Positions 1 to 9,446 of a stretch of 64,000 nucleotides of DNA are shown one piece after another (position 1 is the stretch's first letter; the number at the start of each line of letters is the position of its first letter). Position numbers and translations under genes: made by a program. The notes under the pieces are model-generated. The model was not told where the DNA came from. It was given only the letters and a program-made list of their open reading frames with translations, and made no database searches. The stretch comes from Echinicola strongylocentroti. GTDB taxonomy: Bacteria > Bacteroidota > Bacteroidia > Cytophagales > Cyclobacteriaceae. The DNA lies in the NCBI RefSeq assembly GCF_003260975.1, contig NZ_CP030041.1:186001-250000 (forward strand), given 5' to 3'.

Positions 1-1100
1 TACATGGGGCCTTCTCCCAAAACTTCCTCGCCGTTTTTAGTGGTCACACGGCCACGCGCATAGGCATGGTCATGGCCTTGGAGCACCATATCGACATCAT
101 ATTCCTCGAGCACTGGCTTGATATACTCGAGCATGTCTTCATTGATGCGGTTGGGTTTGGTAGAGTAAATCGGATAATGAAACGTAATGATCGTCCACTT
201 TTTGGGATTATTTTCCAGGATATCCCTTAGCCATTTCACTTGGGCCATCTTCTGGGCTGGAATCTCATCTATTTGCTCCGCATCCAATGAAATCACCTTT
301 AACTCGGGATAATTCACTTCATAAGCCATTTCTTCCAAGCCTTCAGGCCCATTTTCTGGCAAGTTAAATTGGGGTTTCCAGTGTTTGGAAAGGATCACTC
401 CTTTGGCATATTCATGGTTTCCGGGAGTCATCATGACCGGAACAGAAGCATGGACAAAACCTCCAGCTTCAAACCATCCGCCCCACTCAAAGTCGGCGTC
501 TTCGTGATTGATCAGGTCTCCCGCATACAGCATAAAATCTACCCGTGGGAATTGGAAACTGGCTTCTCGGATGACCCGGCTCCACTTGGAAGACACGTCG
601 TTTTGCGCATCTCCAAAATAGAACAAGCTAACGGGGCCTTCTTGCTTGGGCATCTTAAACTGAAACCATTCACTCCAAGCTTTATCTGATCCCACTCGGT
701 ACACATAAGTTTGACCTGGAGTCAAACCGGTCAAATCCACTTCGTGGTAATGGGCTTTGATCACAGGCTCATCGTCTTGTTGTGTTTCCAAAAAAGTGGT
801 CTTAGCAGTTACATTTTCAGCCTTTTCGCTAAATGCTGGCCCCGCCGTAGCCACGGCAAACTGCAGGTAAGAAGTGGATTCGGACGTAGCTGTCCGCCAG
901 TTGATGCCTACTTCCTCCAGTGGATTGGCAGCTAAATTCAGGATAATCCGGTCTGGCTTTGCTGTAGGCATCAAATGGGCTTTATCCGGAAAACGGACCG
1001 TATCCTGATCCCAGATGACCTTGCCAAATGACTCCTGTTGGAATCCACTTATAAGACACAACATTAAAGCGCTCAAAATCAGTGCTTTTGAGTTAATCAT
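1..1100 (-). CDS. Purple-acid-phosphatase-like metallophosphoesterase, C-terminus cut by left edge
   Basis: Reading from an ATG at 1100 down to base 1 gives 366 residues without a stop, so the gene continues past the left edge. Residues 1 to about 26 form a signal peptide. Residues about 45-150 look like the fibronectin-type N-terminal domain of purple acid phosphatases. The metallophosphoesterase motifs follow in order: GDAQ at 163, GDL at 194, GNHE at 227, a His at 308 (HYP) and GHDHAYAR at 342. These ligate a two-metal centre that hydrolyses phosphomonoesters or diesters. The GDL block lacks the Tyr (GDxxY) that gives true purple acid phosphatases their colour, so the exact class is open. 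The protein is probably periplasmic or secreted. It is divergent from the PqaA-like gene, with 127 bp between the two starts. Confidence 0.85.
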   Translation of the reverse strand, partial: MINSKALILSALMLCLISGFQQESFGKVIWDQDTVRFPDKAHLMPTAKPDRIILNLAANPLEEVGINWRTATSESTSYLQFAVATAGPAFSEKAENVTAKTTFLETQQDDEPVIKAHYHEVDLTGLTPGQTYVYRVGSDKAWSEWFQFKMPKQEGPVSLFYFGDAQNDVSSKWSRVIREASFQFPRVDFMLYAGDLINHEDADFEWGGWFEAGGFVHASVPVMMTPGNHEYAKGVILSKHWKPQFNLPENGPEGLEEMAYEVNYPELKVISLDAEQIDEIPAQKMAQVKWLRDILENNPKKWTIITFHYPIYSTKPNRINEDMLEYIKPVLEEYDVDMVLQGHDHAYARGRVTTKNGEEVLGEGPM

Positions 1101-1227
1101 ATTTTTAATTTTCACTTGTGGTTTATACTTTTTTACGTAATTTTAATCGTCTTCTTCTTTTTAAAGCTGTTACACTAATTAAACTTTGGATCGGCCCTTA
1201 TGGGCTATTGTTAGTTGTTAATTTTAT

Positions 1228-2571
1228 ATGAAGATGCATCAATTACGTCATAGCTTACTGGTCATGTTGATGACTGGAGCCTTCGTTGTTTCTGCCTTTG
1301 CTCAGGAAAAAAACGAACCCATCACCCATTTTCTATCCTCCCCTTCGCCGGAATTTACCGTGGAGTTAGTGGATAAAATCACCTCCGCCCACCAAACACA
1401 ATACGAGCTGTTGCTGACTTCCCAAAAATGGAAAGGCTATACCTGGAAACACCGTTTGGTGATGCTGGTGCCTGACCAAGTCAAGTACGACCAAGCCATG
1501 CTCTATATCGGTGGCGGACGACTGGAAGACAACCTACCAAAGCAACGGGACCGTGATGATGCCGTCGTTAAGGGTCTTGAAAATTTGGCAGTCGATAACG
1601 AAGCCATCGTAGCGGCTATCTTCCAAGTACCCAACCAACCGATTTTTGATGGAAAAGTAGAAGATGAAATCATCTCTTACACCCTTCACCAATACCAAGA
1701 AACGGGAGATGAAACGTGGCCGCTGCTATTTCCCATGGTAAAATCCGTCCAACGGGCCATGGATGCCGTCACGGTTTTTTCTAAAGATGAAATTGGCCAT
1801 ACCCTTAATCATTTTCTATTGACAGGTTTATCCAAAAGGGGCTGGACCACGTGGTTGACCGGAAGTCAGGATGACCGTGTCAATGCCATTGCACCGATGG
1901 TGATCGACGTGCTGAACATGCCCGTCAGCTTGCAGTATCAAATAGAGATGTGGCAGGATTATAGTCCAGAAATCCAAGACTATGTGGACTTGGGCATCCC
2001 ACAGACATCCAACACTCCGGAAGGGACCGCGACTATTTCCATGGTAGACCCCTATGCTTATCGTGAACAGTTGGATATGCCAAAGTTGGTTTTTATGGGC
2101 ACCAACGACCCTTACTGGCCTATCGATGCGGCAAAAAACTACTGGGCAGAAATCCCCGGAGACAATGATCTGGTGTACATTCCAAATGTGGAACATGGAC
2201 TGGGAAATGGGGAAATCGCCCTCCAAAACCTCAGCGCTTTCTTTGAATACCAATGCCTCCAGCAAGCGCTGCCACAGGTAAAAATGGATGTCAAAAAATC
2301 AGGGGATAAGCACTTGACCGTCTCGTGTAACTTCGATGACCAAAAGCCCGAAAAGATAGTGCTCTGGGAAGCATCCTCGCCAGAAGACATGGATTTCAGG
2401 GATGAAAAATGGAAATCAACCACCGTAAAGCACGACCAAGCTAAGTTGAAATTGCCGAAAAATGGCCAGAAAACCTTCTACCTTGCTTATCACTTTATCA
2501 GTCCTGGCGGAAAAAACTTTTATATTTCCAGTAAAGTTATTCGCTGTGATGCCGAAGGAATAGTCTGGTAA
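1228..2571 (+). CDS. PhoPQ-activated pathogenicity-related (PqaA-type) alpha/beta hydrolase
   Basis: 447 residues with a signal peptide ending at about residue 25 (SAFAQ). The body matches the PhoPQ-activated pathogenicity-related family (PqaA_A), a secreted alpha/beta hydrolase fold of unproven substrate. The expected triad is visible: Ser202 in the nucleophile elbow GLSKRGW, Asp294 in GTNDPYW, and His323 in NVEHGLGN. A C-terminal region of about 100 residues (345-447) is beta-rich, as in the family. The gene stands alone on the plus strand. A short hairpin (GCCC-TTAT-GGGC, 1195-1206) lies in its leader. The family call is firm; the reaction (esterase or peptidase) cannot be read from sequence. 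Confidence 0.85.
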   Translation: MKMHQLRHSLLVMLMTGAFVVSAFAQEKNEPITHFLSSPSPEFTVELVDKITSAHQTQYELLLTSQKWKGYTWKHRLVMLVPDQVKYDQAMLYIGGGRLEDNLPKQRDRDDAVVKGLENLAVDNEAIVAAIFQVPNQPIFDGKVEDEIISYTLHQYQETGDETWPLLFPMVKSVQRAMDAVTVFSKDEIGHTLNHFLLTGLSKRGWTTWLTGSQDDRVNAIAPMVIDVLNMPVSLQYQIEMWQDYSPEIQDYVDLGIPQTSNTPEGTATISMVDPYAYREQLDMPKLVFMGTNDPYWPIDAAKNYWAEIPGDNDLVYIPNVEHGLGNGEIALQNLSAFFEYQCLQQALPQVKMDVKKSGDKHLTVSCNFDDQKPEKIVLWEASSPEDMDFRDEKWKSTTVKHDQAKLKLPKNGQKTFYLAYHFISPGGKNFYISSKVIRCDAEGIVW

Positions 2572-2741
2572 TCAAGGGATAATCTTACACTCTAACCCGA
2601 ACGCTAAGACATCGAAAAATAGTAACGTTAAGTAGCTAACTTATTAGACCATTACATTAGCTACATCGGGCACAGTAGGAAAGTCTGCCACAATTTGGCT
2701 GCTTGTTTATAATTCCACAAAATCCGAAAAACTAAAAAAAC
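2572..2741. other. Gap after the PqaA-like gene
   Basis: The first part of the 550-bp gap between the PqaA-like gene and susD holds no open frame or clear site. Repeat family B starts at about 2742 and a terminator lies at 3001-3036. Confidence 0.5.
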
Positions 2742-2933
2742 TTAGCTGTTCGGGATTTGTAATTCCGAACCGGAATAATGGGGATTTTAAATCCCCCTTG
2801 GCCATTTGTGAAGAGTACCAACATCAATAAGGATATAGATTTTCAGCAACTTACAGGTGTTGGCCTGACGGCTATAGACCGCTAGACAGGTTCACCATCC
2901 ACCGCAGTGGATACCTCAATCTCCAAACCACCT
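2742..2933 (-). repeat. Dispersed repeat family B, copy 1
   Basis: About 190 bp that recur, inverted and only modestly diverged, at 38534-38717. Shared landmarks are two imperfect palindromes (CGGGATTTGTAATTCCG and GGGGATTTTAAATCCCC), the string GGCCATTTGTGAAGAGTAC, and AAGGATATAGATTTT. There is no coding potential. It looks like a structured non-coding repeat of the REP/MITE kind. Its mobiliser is not in the window. Confidence 0.8.
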
Positions 2934-3000
2934 GATCATCAGCGCCTCGGGCTGACCTGAGCACAACCAAGAACACTGGGAAAAAGCGCCGGGTAATCAA

Positions 3001-3036
3001 AAAAATAAAAAGGGACCGTCATCTGGACAGTCCCTT
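3001..3036 (-). terminator. Rho-independent terminator of the fecR-susC-susD unit
   Basis: On the minus strand AAGGGAC (3036-3030) pairs with GTCCCTT (3016-3010), with further pairing inside, and is followed by a T-rich run. It lies about 90 bp beyond the susD stop. Confidence 0.75.
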
Positions 3037-3122
3037 CTTTATGTTCCGGATTTAATCCCGCATCATGTATTGAGATTTTGATAGAAAATAGTCAAATGCA
3101 TATTGCAGGTTTAGGGTATTCC

Positions 3123-4763
3123 CTACCAAGGTTTTCCGGTTCCTTGGACGAGCCAGAATTTTGACCAAGCACTGTTCTTTCCTTCCTCTTGGGAATAAGG
3201 CGTGGATTCCAATCTTTCCAATGCTTCATTGGCATTGGCTTCATTGATGCTCAGCTCTTCCTGCATATAGTAAAAGCGTAAAGGCAAAACCGACCTTACG
3301 GCAGCAGGTCCAGCTTGGAGATCAGGTAATCCCGTCCTTCTGTAATCAAACCAAGCTTCCGTTGCGGCCGCCCAAGAAGCGATCCACTTCTGCTCCAGGA
3401 TCTGCTCCAAGGTGCCATCAAAAGCAGCTTCGCCTGCGATGTATGCATCGTAGCCACCTTCTTGGCTCCAGTCCATCAAGGATTGCCTCACTCCTTCATT
3501 GTAAAAGCTGGCTACATCTCCTGAGATCCATCCCTTTTGGGCAGCTTCTGCCAAGTCAAACTGCACTTCAGCAGCACTGACCAGTCTGGCCTTCAAAAGC
3601 TCTCCACTTGGCTCGGTGTACATATCACTGAGAAATGACACATGCGGGTTATAGGATTGTTGTCCCGGAGTAGGATTTAGGTTGTATTCACTGGGAAGGT
3701 TGGAAACTGACGGCGGCAACCCAACATATTCGGGATCCGTGTCCACCGGCTTTCCTTCTGCCACATCCGGCGCAATGTACCTCACACCGTCGATTACCTC
3801 ATCTGTGCCTGGAGCCAGATCAGAGTTGATTTCTATAGGGATCTCTATTTTCTTTGCCCACACGTCTAGCCGGCTATCTCCAAGCTCCTGAAGCTTATCC
3901 ACCAGCGTAGCACACATTTTTATCCTTCTATAATTACTGCCATTGCTACCATCGAAAGTGGTATTGGAAGGCCACGAAGTATTTGCCGAGGTACCTGGGT
4001 AGGACATGTAGGCGTTGTCACCACCATCCAAGATGAGTGGGTACTGACTCGGATTATTGACCATTTCCTGTATGCCTGACGAGGCCATATCCGGTGCCTT
4101 TTCCGAAATCCTCAGGTAATACCTTAATCGAAGGCTATTGGCAAATTTCCTCCATTGTAGTAGGTTTCCCTCATACAGCACATCTTGGGGCACTGCCGTC
4201 TCCTCGATTTCCGAAAAAAGCTGATTGGCTTCTTCCAGAAGACTGATCACACCTTCATAAACTGCCTGCTGGGTGTCAAATTTTGGCAGCAGGTATTGTT
4301 CACCACCTAGATCACCCTGAAGCGCATCGGTAAACGGAGCATCTCCCCATAAGTCCGCAATACGCCCAAAATTGTAGGCACTGATCACCTTCCCTACACC
4401 CACATAAAAAGGTAAATTCAAGTCGCTAGCCCGCTTCTCCATCAGCCGGGCATCTTCCAAAATGTTATAGTATCCCGACCAGCTTTGGTTTGACCACTCA
4501 TAATTATTATGGTCCTCAAACCAAGCATCTTTTTGGGTATGCTGCATCACTCCGGCGATATCCCCAAAACCTAGGTTCACTTCTCTGGTAGCAGTCTGGG
4601 TAATCACCGTAGTGATCAATAAATTTGGATGCACGGCATCTGGATCTATTCCATTGGGATTAACATTCAGTTCTGTCAGGTCCTTACAGGAAGTAAGGAG
4701 CACGATTCCTGTCAAGGTCGCTACTGTTAATGAACGGTAAAGTCTATTGATGGTATTTTTCAT
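3123..4763 (-). CDS. SusD/RagB-family outer membrane lipoprotein (SusD-like_2 type)
   Basis: Surface lipoprotein that caps the SusC-type transporter encoded just upstream and binds its ligand. I start at the ATG at 4763, which gives a proper lipoprotein signal with the lipid-modified Cys at residue 26 (VLLTSC); an in-frame ATG nine codons earlier would add a charged tail before the signal. The mature N-terminus, DLTELNVNPNGIDPDAVHPN, and the general pattern fit the SusD-like_2 (PF12771) branch. That branch often pairs with FecR-regulated SusC proteins that carry an STN domain, as here. The gene follows susC with 30 bp between stop and start. The ligand is unknown, because no glycan enzyme sits in the same operon. 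Confidence 0.88.
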   Translation of the reverse strand: MKNTINRLYRSLTVATLTGIVLLTSCKDLTELNVNPNGIDPDAVHPNLLITTVITQTATREVNLGFGDIAGVMQHTQKDAWFEDHNNYEWSNQSWSGYYNILEDARLMEKRASDLNLPFYVGVGKVISAYNFGRIADLWGDAPFTDALQGDLGGEQYLLPKFDTQQAVYEGVISLLEEANQLFSEIEETAVPQDVLYEGNLLQWRKFANSLRLRYYLRISEKAPDMASSGIQEMVNNPSQYPLILDGGDNAYMSYPGTSANTSWPSNTTFDGSNGSNYRRIKMCATLVDKLQELGDSRLDVWAKKIEIPIEINSDLAPGTDEVIDGVRYIAPDVAEGKPVDTDPEYVGLPPSVSNLPSEYNLNPTPGQQSYNPHVSFLSDMYTEPSGELLKARLVSAAEVQFDLAEAAQKGWISGDVASFYNEGVRQSLMDWSQEGGYDAYIAGEAAFDGTLEQILEQKWIASWAAATEAWFDYRRTGLPDLQAGPAAVRSVLPLRFYYMQEELSINEANANEALERLESTPYSQEEGKNSAWSKFWLVQGTGKPW

Positions 4764-4793
4764 GATTTGGTTTCTTTTCTGATCACACATGTC

Positions 4794-7700
4794 TTAGAAT
4801 TTAGCATTTAGTCTGAATCCTATAGGGATCACCCATGGGTTGACATTGTATCGTTCGATTCCTTGTTTAAAGGTTCCGTTGCTTTCAGGTTGGAAGGCAT
4901 TCTCTGGATCTATGCCCACTTTGGCCTTGGTCCACAGGATCACATTACTGGTGTACATGCCCACATTGATACTTTGCATGTTTAGTTTTTTTACCAATGA
5001 TAAAGGCAGGTCATAATTGATGGATGCATCTCTCAGTTTGAGATAGGAAGCATCAAACATCGCAGGCTTAAAGAAGCTCCAAGGGTAATTGTCCGCATAC
5101 GGTATGATTTTGGTTCCATCACCACCGAGGTTTTCTTGGTATCCGGTGATTTCTCCCTGATCATTATAGATGGCAATCACGCCAGGATTGAACACTCCGT
5201 CGTTAAGTGTGACAGCATACTCAAAGGGAAATCCTCCACTTTCTCCAGTAGGCCCACCGACGATATTCAAGCCGTCTTTGATGAAAGTCTCCTCATTAGC
5301 GACTAGCCAGTCTCTCAATTCTTCGCCACTCCTGCCGTTGGGATTGATCATTTCATCCAAAAATCGTTGGGTTTTTAAATCCGATTCTGAGTAACGGAAT
5401 GTCTGGGAAACAAAATCTCCTCCCATCCGCCAATCGAATGTCAAATTCAAGCTCCAGTTTTTATAGGAAAGACTTGTCTGCAAGCCTGCTATAAAATCCG
5501 GGTTGAAATTGCCGATTTTATTTTTGGCATTGGCTTGGTTGATGTCCTGCCAGCTTCCGTCCTCATCCAAAATGGGATAGCCGTAATAAGGGGATTCCTC
5601 ATCTTCTACGGTAACTAACTTGCGGTCATAGATACTTCCTATCTCATCTCCTACATAAGACCAAGCACCTCCACGGGAGTCGCTCCACAAGTAAAACACT
5701 TCCACTTCATCGGTCAGCTCTATAATCTTGCTCCTATAGCGGGAAATATTAAAGTTCAAATCCCAAGTAAAGTCCCCCTCTATCGGTGTCGCTCCAAGGA
5801 CCATTTCCCAACCTTTGCTATTGACCAAGCCGGCATTTACAAATTTACTGCTGAAGCCGGAAGAAGAAGGGAGGGTCACGGGCAGTATTTGGTTTTTATT
5901 ATCGGTATTGAAGTAGGTCAGGTCAAACCGCAACCTGTTTTTGAAAGCAGCAAGCTCTACCCCAAATTCATAGGATGTCGAAATCTCAGGCTTAAGGTCT
6001 GGGGTTTTTAATGCATCCGGCACAGATAAACGGGTATTTCCGCCCCACTCTTCGGTATTGGCGAGACTTTGGACCAAATTATAAGGGCTGGTATCATTTC
6101 CCACTTGGGCCCAACCTGCTCGCAGCTTAACCATGTCTATCCTATTTCCCATAGGGATAATATCACTGATGATCGCACTTAATGAAGCCGAAGGATAGAA
6201 ATAGGAACGGTTGGACGCTGGAAGGGTACTTGACCAGTCATTTCTGGCAGTGATATCCAAATACAGCAAATCCTTATATCCCAAATTGGCCAAGCCATAC
6301 ACACTATAAACTGCCTTTTCGGACATGGAGCTGCTGTAGTTTAAGTTATCCGATAGTGTGTTACTTAACGTATAAACCCCCGGTACGATCAAGCCTGATC
6401 CTTCTGCCTTGGTGGCATTTTGAGTGGTATGTCCTTGGTTGTAGCGAAAGTTACCGCCAGCAGAATAAGTCATGCTAAAATCGGTAAAATCCTTTTGGTA
6501 GGTGGCCAGAAACTCCAAATTACGTTCGTAGCGGTCCAAATTGACAATCCCATAGCCTCCGTTGACATCTTCGGTGTAGCTCATAGGGATTTTAGATTCA
6601 CGGCGCTCGGAATACATGTCCAGCATATATTTGCCCTGCACGGAAAAATTATCGGTGATCTGGTAGTTTAACCCCACATTACCAAAAATCCTATCTCGAT
6701 TAAAGCCATTATTCACCTCATAGGCCAAGAAATAAGGGTTATTATAATCGCCTATTGCTTGGGAACGCTGCTGAATTCCCTCTTGGCCCGGCATCCAGTA
6801 ATCCTTTAATTCATTAATATCGATATGTGGAGACACCTTATAGGCTGCTTCTAACGGATTGGTGCCTCTGTTGCCTGCCGGACGGTTGTCTGCCCCCGTC
6901 CTGTTGATGTTGACACTAGTAGTCAGCGTCACTTTGTCATTGACTTTTAGGTTACTGTTTATCGAAAGGTTGTTCCTGTTAAAGTCCGAATTGGGCACAA
7001 TTCCCCAGTTGTTCATATTGGTGTAGCCCACCCGGTAATTGATGCGTTCATTGTTGTTGGATACAGAAATGCCATTGGTCGTAGTCACTCCATTCCGCAC
7101 AAAATCCGCTACATTATTGGGATGTGAGACCAACGGCAAAGGAATCAGGTTGCCATTTTCGTCCCTTGGGCTGTTCCACTGAATGGCCTCGTAGCCCTTA
7201 TCCAGCTCAGGCCCTGCTCCTACCGATGAGCCTTCCTCGATGACCAAGGTACCCTCTGGATACGGGTTATTACCCGGAGTATAAGGCCTAACACCCGTGG
7301 CAAACCGACTGTGCATGGGCAAATACTTGAATGGCACGTCTACTTGGGTGTTGGAAGTGATGCTCACAGTCACCTCTTCTACGTTTTTTCCTGATTTGGT
7401 GGTAATCAGCACTACCCCGTTTCCTGCTCGTGATCCGTAAAGGGCAGCAGCACTCGGCCCCTTAAGCACGGATACACTTTCTATATCTGCAGGATTTATA
7501 TCGGATAGGGCATTTCCATAATCCACCTTATTGTCGTTGCCTATTTGGCTAACATTGTTCAGGGTATTGATCACTGGTACTCCGTCTACGACAAATAGTG
7601 GCTGGTTATCCCCACTCAGGGAATTGATGCCTCGAATGATCATGCTCACCGAAGACCCCGGCCCACCGGTGGAGTTGATGCTTACCCCTGGTACTCTTCC

Positions 7701-8414
7701 AGAAAGGGATTTCAACATGTTATCCTGTCCTCCCCGCTCAAAAGACTTTCCCGATACCTCAGAGACAGCATAGCCCAAAGACCGCTCCTCTCTTTTGATT
7801 CCCAAGGCCGTTACCACTGCTCCTTCCAAATTTTGGTACGCGGCTTTTAACGTCACTTTAATAAGGGTCCTATTGCCCACTACGACTTCCTTGGTATGAA
7901 AACCTACATAACTAATGACCAATATGGTCTCCTCATTGGGCACTTCTATGTTAAAAGCACCGTCAAGATCTGTCACTGTTCCACTCGAGGCTCCTTTTAC
8001 TTTTACGGTAGCCCCGGCCAGCGGAATCCCTTCGTCGTCATATACTTCACCCTTCACCTGTGCCACTCTGGCAGCTTGCCGCCGACGGATGAGGATATTA
8101 TCTCCCATGATCTTGAATTCAAGACCAGTGGTAGCATCCAAGGTCTCCAGCATCTCATCCAAGCTTATGTCTTTTGCAAACATCACATGCTTATCCAATG
8201 AACTGACCACTTGTTCATCGTATAAAAATGTCAACTCTGTTTGCTCTTCTACCGAAGAAATAAACTGACGGATACTCACCTCTTCCTGAGGCAGTTTAAT
8301 AAATCGTTTGTTTTTGGCAAAAGCTTCACTTCCGATAAAGAGTCCCATGGACAGTATCAGGATCCATTGAAGCCAAAAGCCAAAAAAATTTCCTTTTGTA
8401 ATTTTAATTTTCAT
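4794..8414 (-). CDS. SusC/RagA TonB-linked outer membrane transporter with STN signalling domain
   Basis: 1206 residues. A signal peptide (about 1-33) is followed by an STN (secretin/TonB short N-terminal) domain at about 40-115 with the typical LDEMLETLDATTGLEF pattern, a CarboxypepD_reg-like beta-sandwich at about 118-205, a plug domain at about 210-340 (GINSLSGDNQPLFVVDG), and then the long beta-barrel ending in FRLNAKF, with aromatic/hydrophobic C-terminal residues typical of outer membrane barrels. STN domains pass an occupancy signal across the periplasm to FecR, and a fecR gene lies directly upstream. The expected role is ligand-induced uptake with self-regulation by FecR and an ECF sigma factor. 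The substrate cannot be told from sequence. Confidence 0.92.
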   Translation of the reverse strand: MKIKITKGNFFGFWLQWILILSMGLFIGSEAFAKNKRFIKLPQEEVSIRQFISSVEEQTELTFLYDEQVVSSLDKHVMFAKDISLDEMLETLDATTGLEFKIMGDNILIRRRQAARVAQVKGEVYDDEGIPLAGATVKVKGASSGTVTDLDGAFNIEVPNEETILVISYVGFHTKEVVVGNRTLIKVTLKAAYQNLEGAVVTALGIKREERSLGYAVSEVSGKSFERGGQDNMLKSLSGRVPGVSINSTGGPGSSVSMIIRGINSLSGDNQPLFVVDGVPVINTLNNVSQIGNDNKVDYGNALSDINPADIESVSVLKGPSAAALYGSRAGNGVVLITTKSGKNVEEVTVSITSNTQVDVPFKYLPMHSRFATGVRPYTPGNNPYPEGTLVIEEGSSVGAGPELDKGYEAIQWNSPRDENGNLIPLPLVSHPNNVADFVRNGVTTTNGISVSNNNERINYRVGYTNMNNWGIVPNSDFNRNNLSINSNLKVNDKVTLTTSVNINRTGADNRPAGNRGTNPLEAAYKVSPHIDINELKDYWMPGQEGIQQRSQAIGDYNNPYFLAYEVNNGFNRDRIFGNVGLNYQITDNFSVQGKYMLDMYSERRESKIPMSYTEDVNGGYGIVNLDRYERNLEFLATYQKDFTDFSMTYSAGGNFRYNQGHTTQNATKAEGSGLIVPGVYTLSNTLSDNLNYSSSMSEKAVYSVYGLANLGYKDLLYLDITARNDWSSTLPASNRSYFYPSASLSAIISDIIPMGNRIDMVKLRAGWAQVGNDTSPYNLVQSLANTEEWGGNTRLSVPDALKTPDLKPEISTSYEFGVELAAFKNRLRFDLTYFNTDNKNQILPVTLPSSSGFSSKFVNAGLVNSKGWEMVLGATPIEGDFTWDLNFNISRYRSKIIELTDEVEVFYLWSDSRGGAWSYVGDEIGSIYDRKLVTVEDEESPYYGYPILDEDGSWQDINQANAKNKIGNFNPDFIAGLQTSLSYKNWSLNLTFDWRMGGDFVSQTFRYSESDLKTQRFLDEMINPNGRSGEELRDWLVANEETFIKDGLNIVGGPTGESGGFPFEYAVTLNDGVFNPGVIAIYNDQGEITGYQENLGGDGTKIIPYADNYPWSFFKPAMFDASYLKLRDASINYDLPLSLVKKLNMQSINVGMYTSNVILWTKAKVGIDPENAFQPESNGTFKQGIERYNVNPWVIPIGFRLNAKF

Positions 8415-8454
8415 ACTTTGCTAAAATTTTGTGGTTAACATCTACTTAATTTTG

Positions 8455-8490
8455 CGCACGGATTGCGCTCGCCAAAACCCATTCCGTGCG
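8455..8490 (-). promoter_or_regulatory. Strong hairpin between fecR and susC
   Basis: Perfect 8-bp arms CGCACGGA (8455-8462) and TCCGTGCG (8483-8490) with a 20-nt loop, in the 99-bp gap between the fecR stop and the susC start. On the plus strand it is followed by a T-rich stretch; on the minus strand it would form in the susC leader. It may be an mRNA processing or attenuation element. Confidence 0.5.
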
Positions 8491-8513
8491 TTTTTACTCT
8501 TTTTTCCAGGATT

Positions 8514-9446
8514 TTATTTCATAGGCATTGGATTGATCTTGATGAGGTGTTTGTTGTTTACAGTATCTTTATTGACCAGATAGGCAATGGCTCGGATCAT
8601 CTCATGAATATCTTTGTTCACAAATTGTCCGTTTAATTTGAGCGCTTTCAATTCTGGATCTACCACTTCCAAGTCAAGCCCATACCATCTCTCCAGCTTC
8701 CTGATCACCTGATCAAAAGGCGTGTTGTCAAATACCAAAACCTGTTCTTTCCACAGTACCGGCTTAGCTTCTTCTAAGTGGTATGTTCCGTTGGCTTTAT
8801 CAAACAAAATAGATTGACCTTTGGTCAAATACTCATGAAAAGCTCCTTCATCCTCTCCAAACCAAACCTTGACAGTTCCTTCGCTTACCGCTACCCTAAA
8901 AAAATCCTCGTCTGGATAGGCTTCCACATTGAACGCAGTACCTACCACACGGATATTGAGAGCATTACTTTGGATCAAAAATGGTTTAATGGAGTCTTTT
9001 GCTATTTGGAAGTAGGCTTCTCCTTTAAAGCTGACTTTTCTTTCATCCTGTTTTCCAAAAGGGACATAGGAAAGTTCACTACCGGCATTGAGGGTGATGG
9101 TACTGCTATCTTCTAAGGTGTAGGAGGATTGTTCGCCATAGGAGGTTTGGAAAGTGATATACGGACTGCTTATTTGATCACGGACCATCCAAAACCCAAA
9201 TCCCAAGACAAGAATGACAGAAGCAGCCACCGCCAGCCACGATGGATATAGGCTGATTTTGCGGGACTTGGAATCATCGCGATGGTAGTCTTCTAAAATC
9301 TCCCCAAAGTGATTTTCCAGTGTATCGTTGATCTCCGGGGAATCATCCGAAAATTTCTCCAAAAACGCTTCAAATTCGTCCCTACTGATCTGTCCGCTCA
9401 GAAATAGTTCGGTCAGCTTTGCTTTATCTTTTTCAGGTTGCTGCAT
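8514..9446 (-). CDS. FecR-family anti-sigma factor
   Basis: 310 residues. A cytoplasmic N-terminal part (1-68) is followed by one membrane segment (about 70-88), then a periplasmic FecR domain (about 105-200, with YTLEDSSTITLNAGSELSY and GEAYFQI) and a C-terminal DUF4974/STN-like domain (about 235-305, KLERWYGLDLEV). FecR proteins hold an ECF sigma factor at the membrane and release it when the partner SusC is occupied. The gene lies directly upstream of the STN-bearing susC. Unusually, no sigma gene lies next to it: the 526 bp upstream hold repeats only. The nearest ECF sigma gene in the window is at 15444-15986. Confidence 0.92.
   Translation of the reverse strand: MQQPEKDKAKLTELFLSGQISRDEFEAFLEKFSDDSPEINDTLENHFGEILEDYHRDDSKSRKISLYPSWLAVAASVILVLGFGFWMVRDQISSPYITFQTSYGEQSSYTLEDSSTITLNAGSELSYVPFGKQDERKVSFKGEAYFQIAKDSIKPFLIQSNALNIRVVGTAFNVEAYPDEDFFRVAVSEGTVKVWFGEDEGAFHEYLTKGQSILFDKANGTYHLEEAKPVLWKEQVLVFDNTPFDQVIRKLERWYGLDLEVVDPELKALKLNGQFVNKDIHEMIRAIAYLVNKDTVNNKHLIKINPMPMK

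Noticed and set aside
1195..1206. Hairpin GCCC-TTAT-GGGC as a riboswitch part
   Set aside because: Too short and with no further conserved structure around it.
1828..2265. Open frame of 145 codons on the minus strand
   Set aside because: It lies inside the PqaA-like gene in another frame; its peptide has no recognisable pattern while the plus-strand frame has the full catalytic triad.
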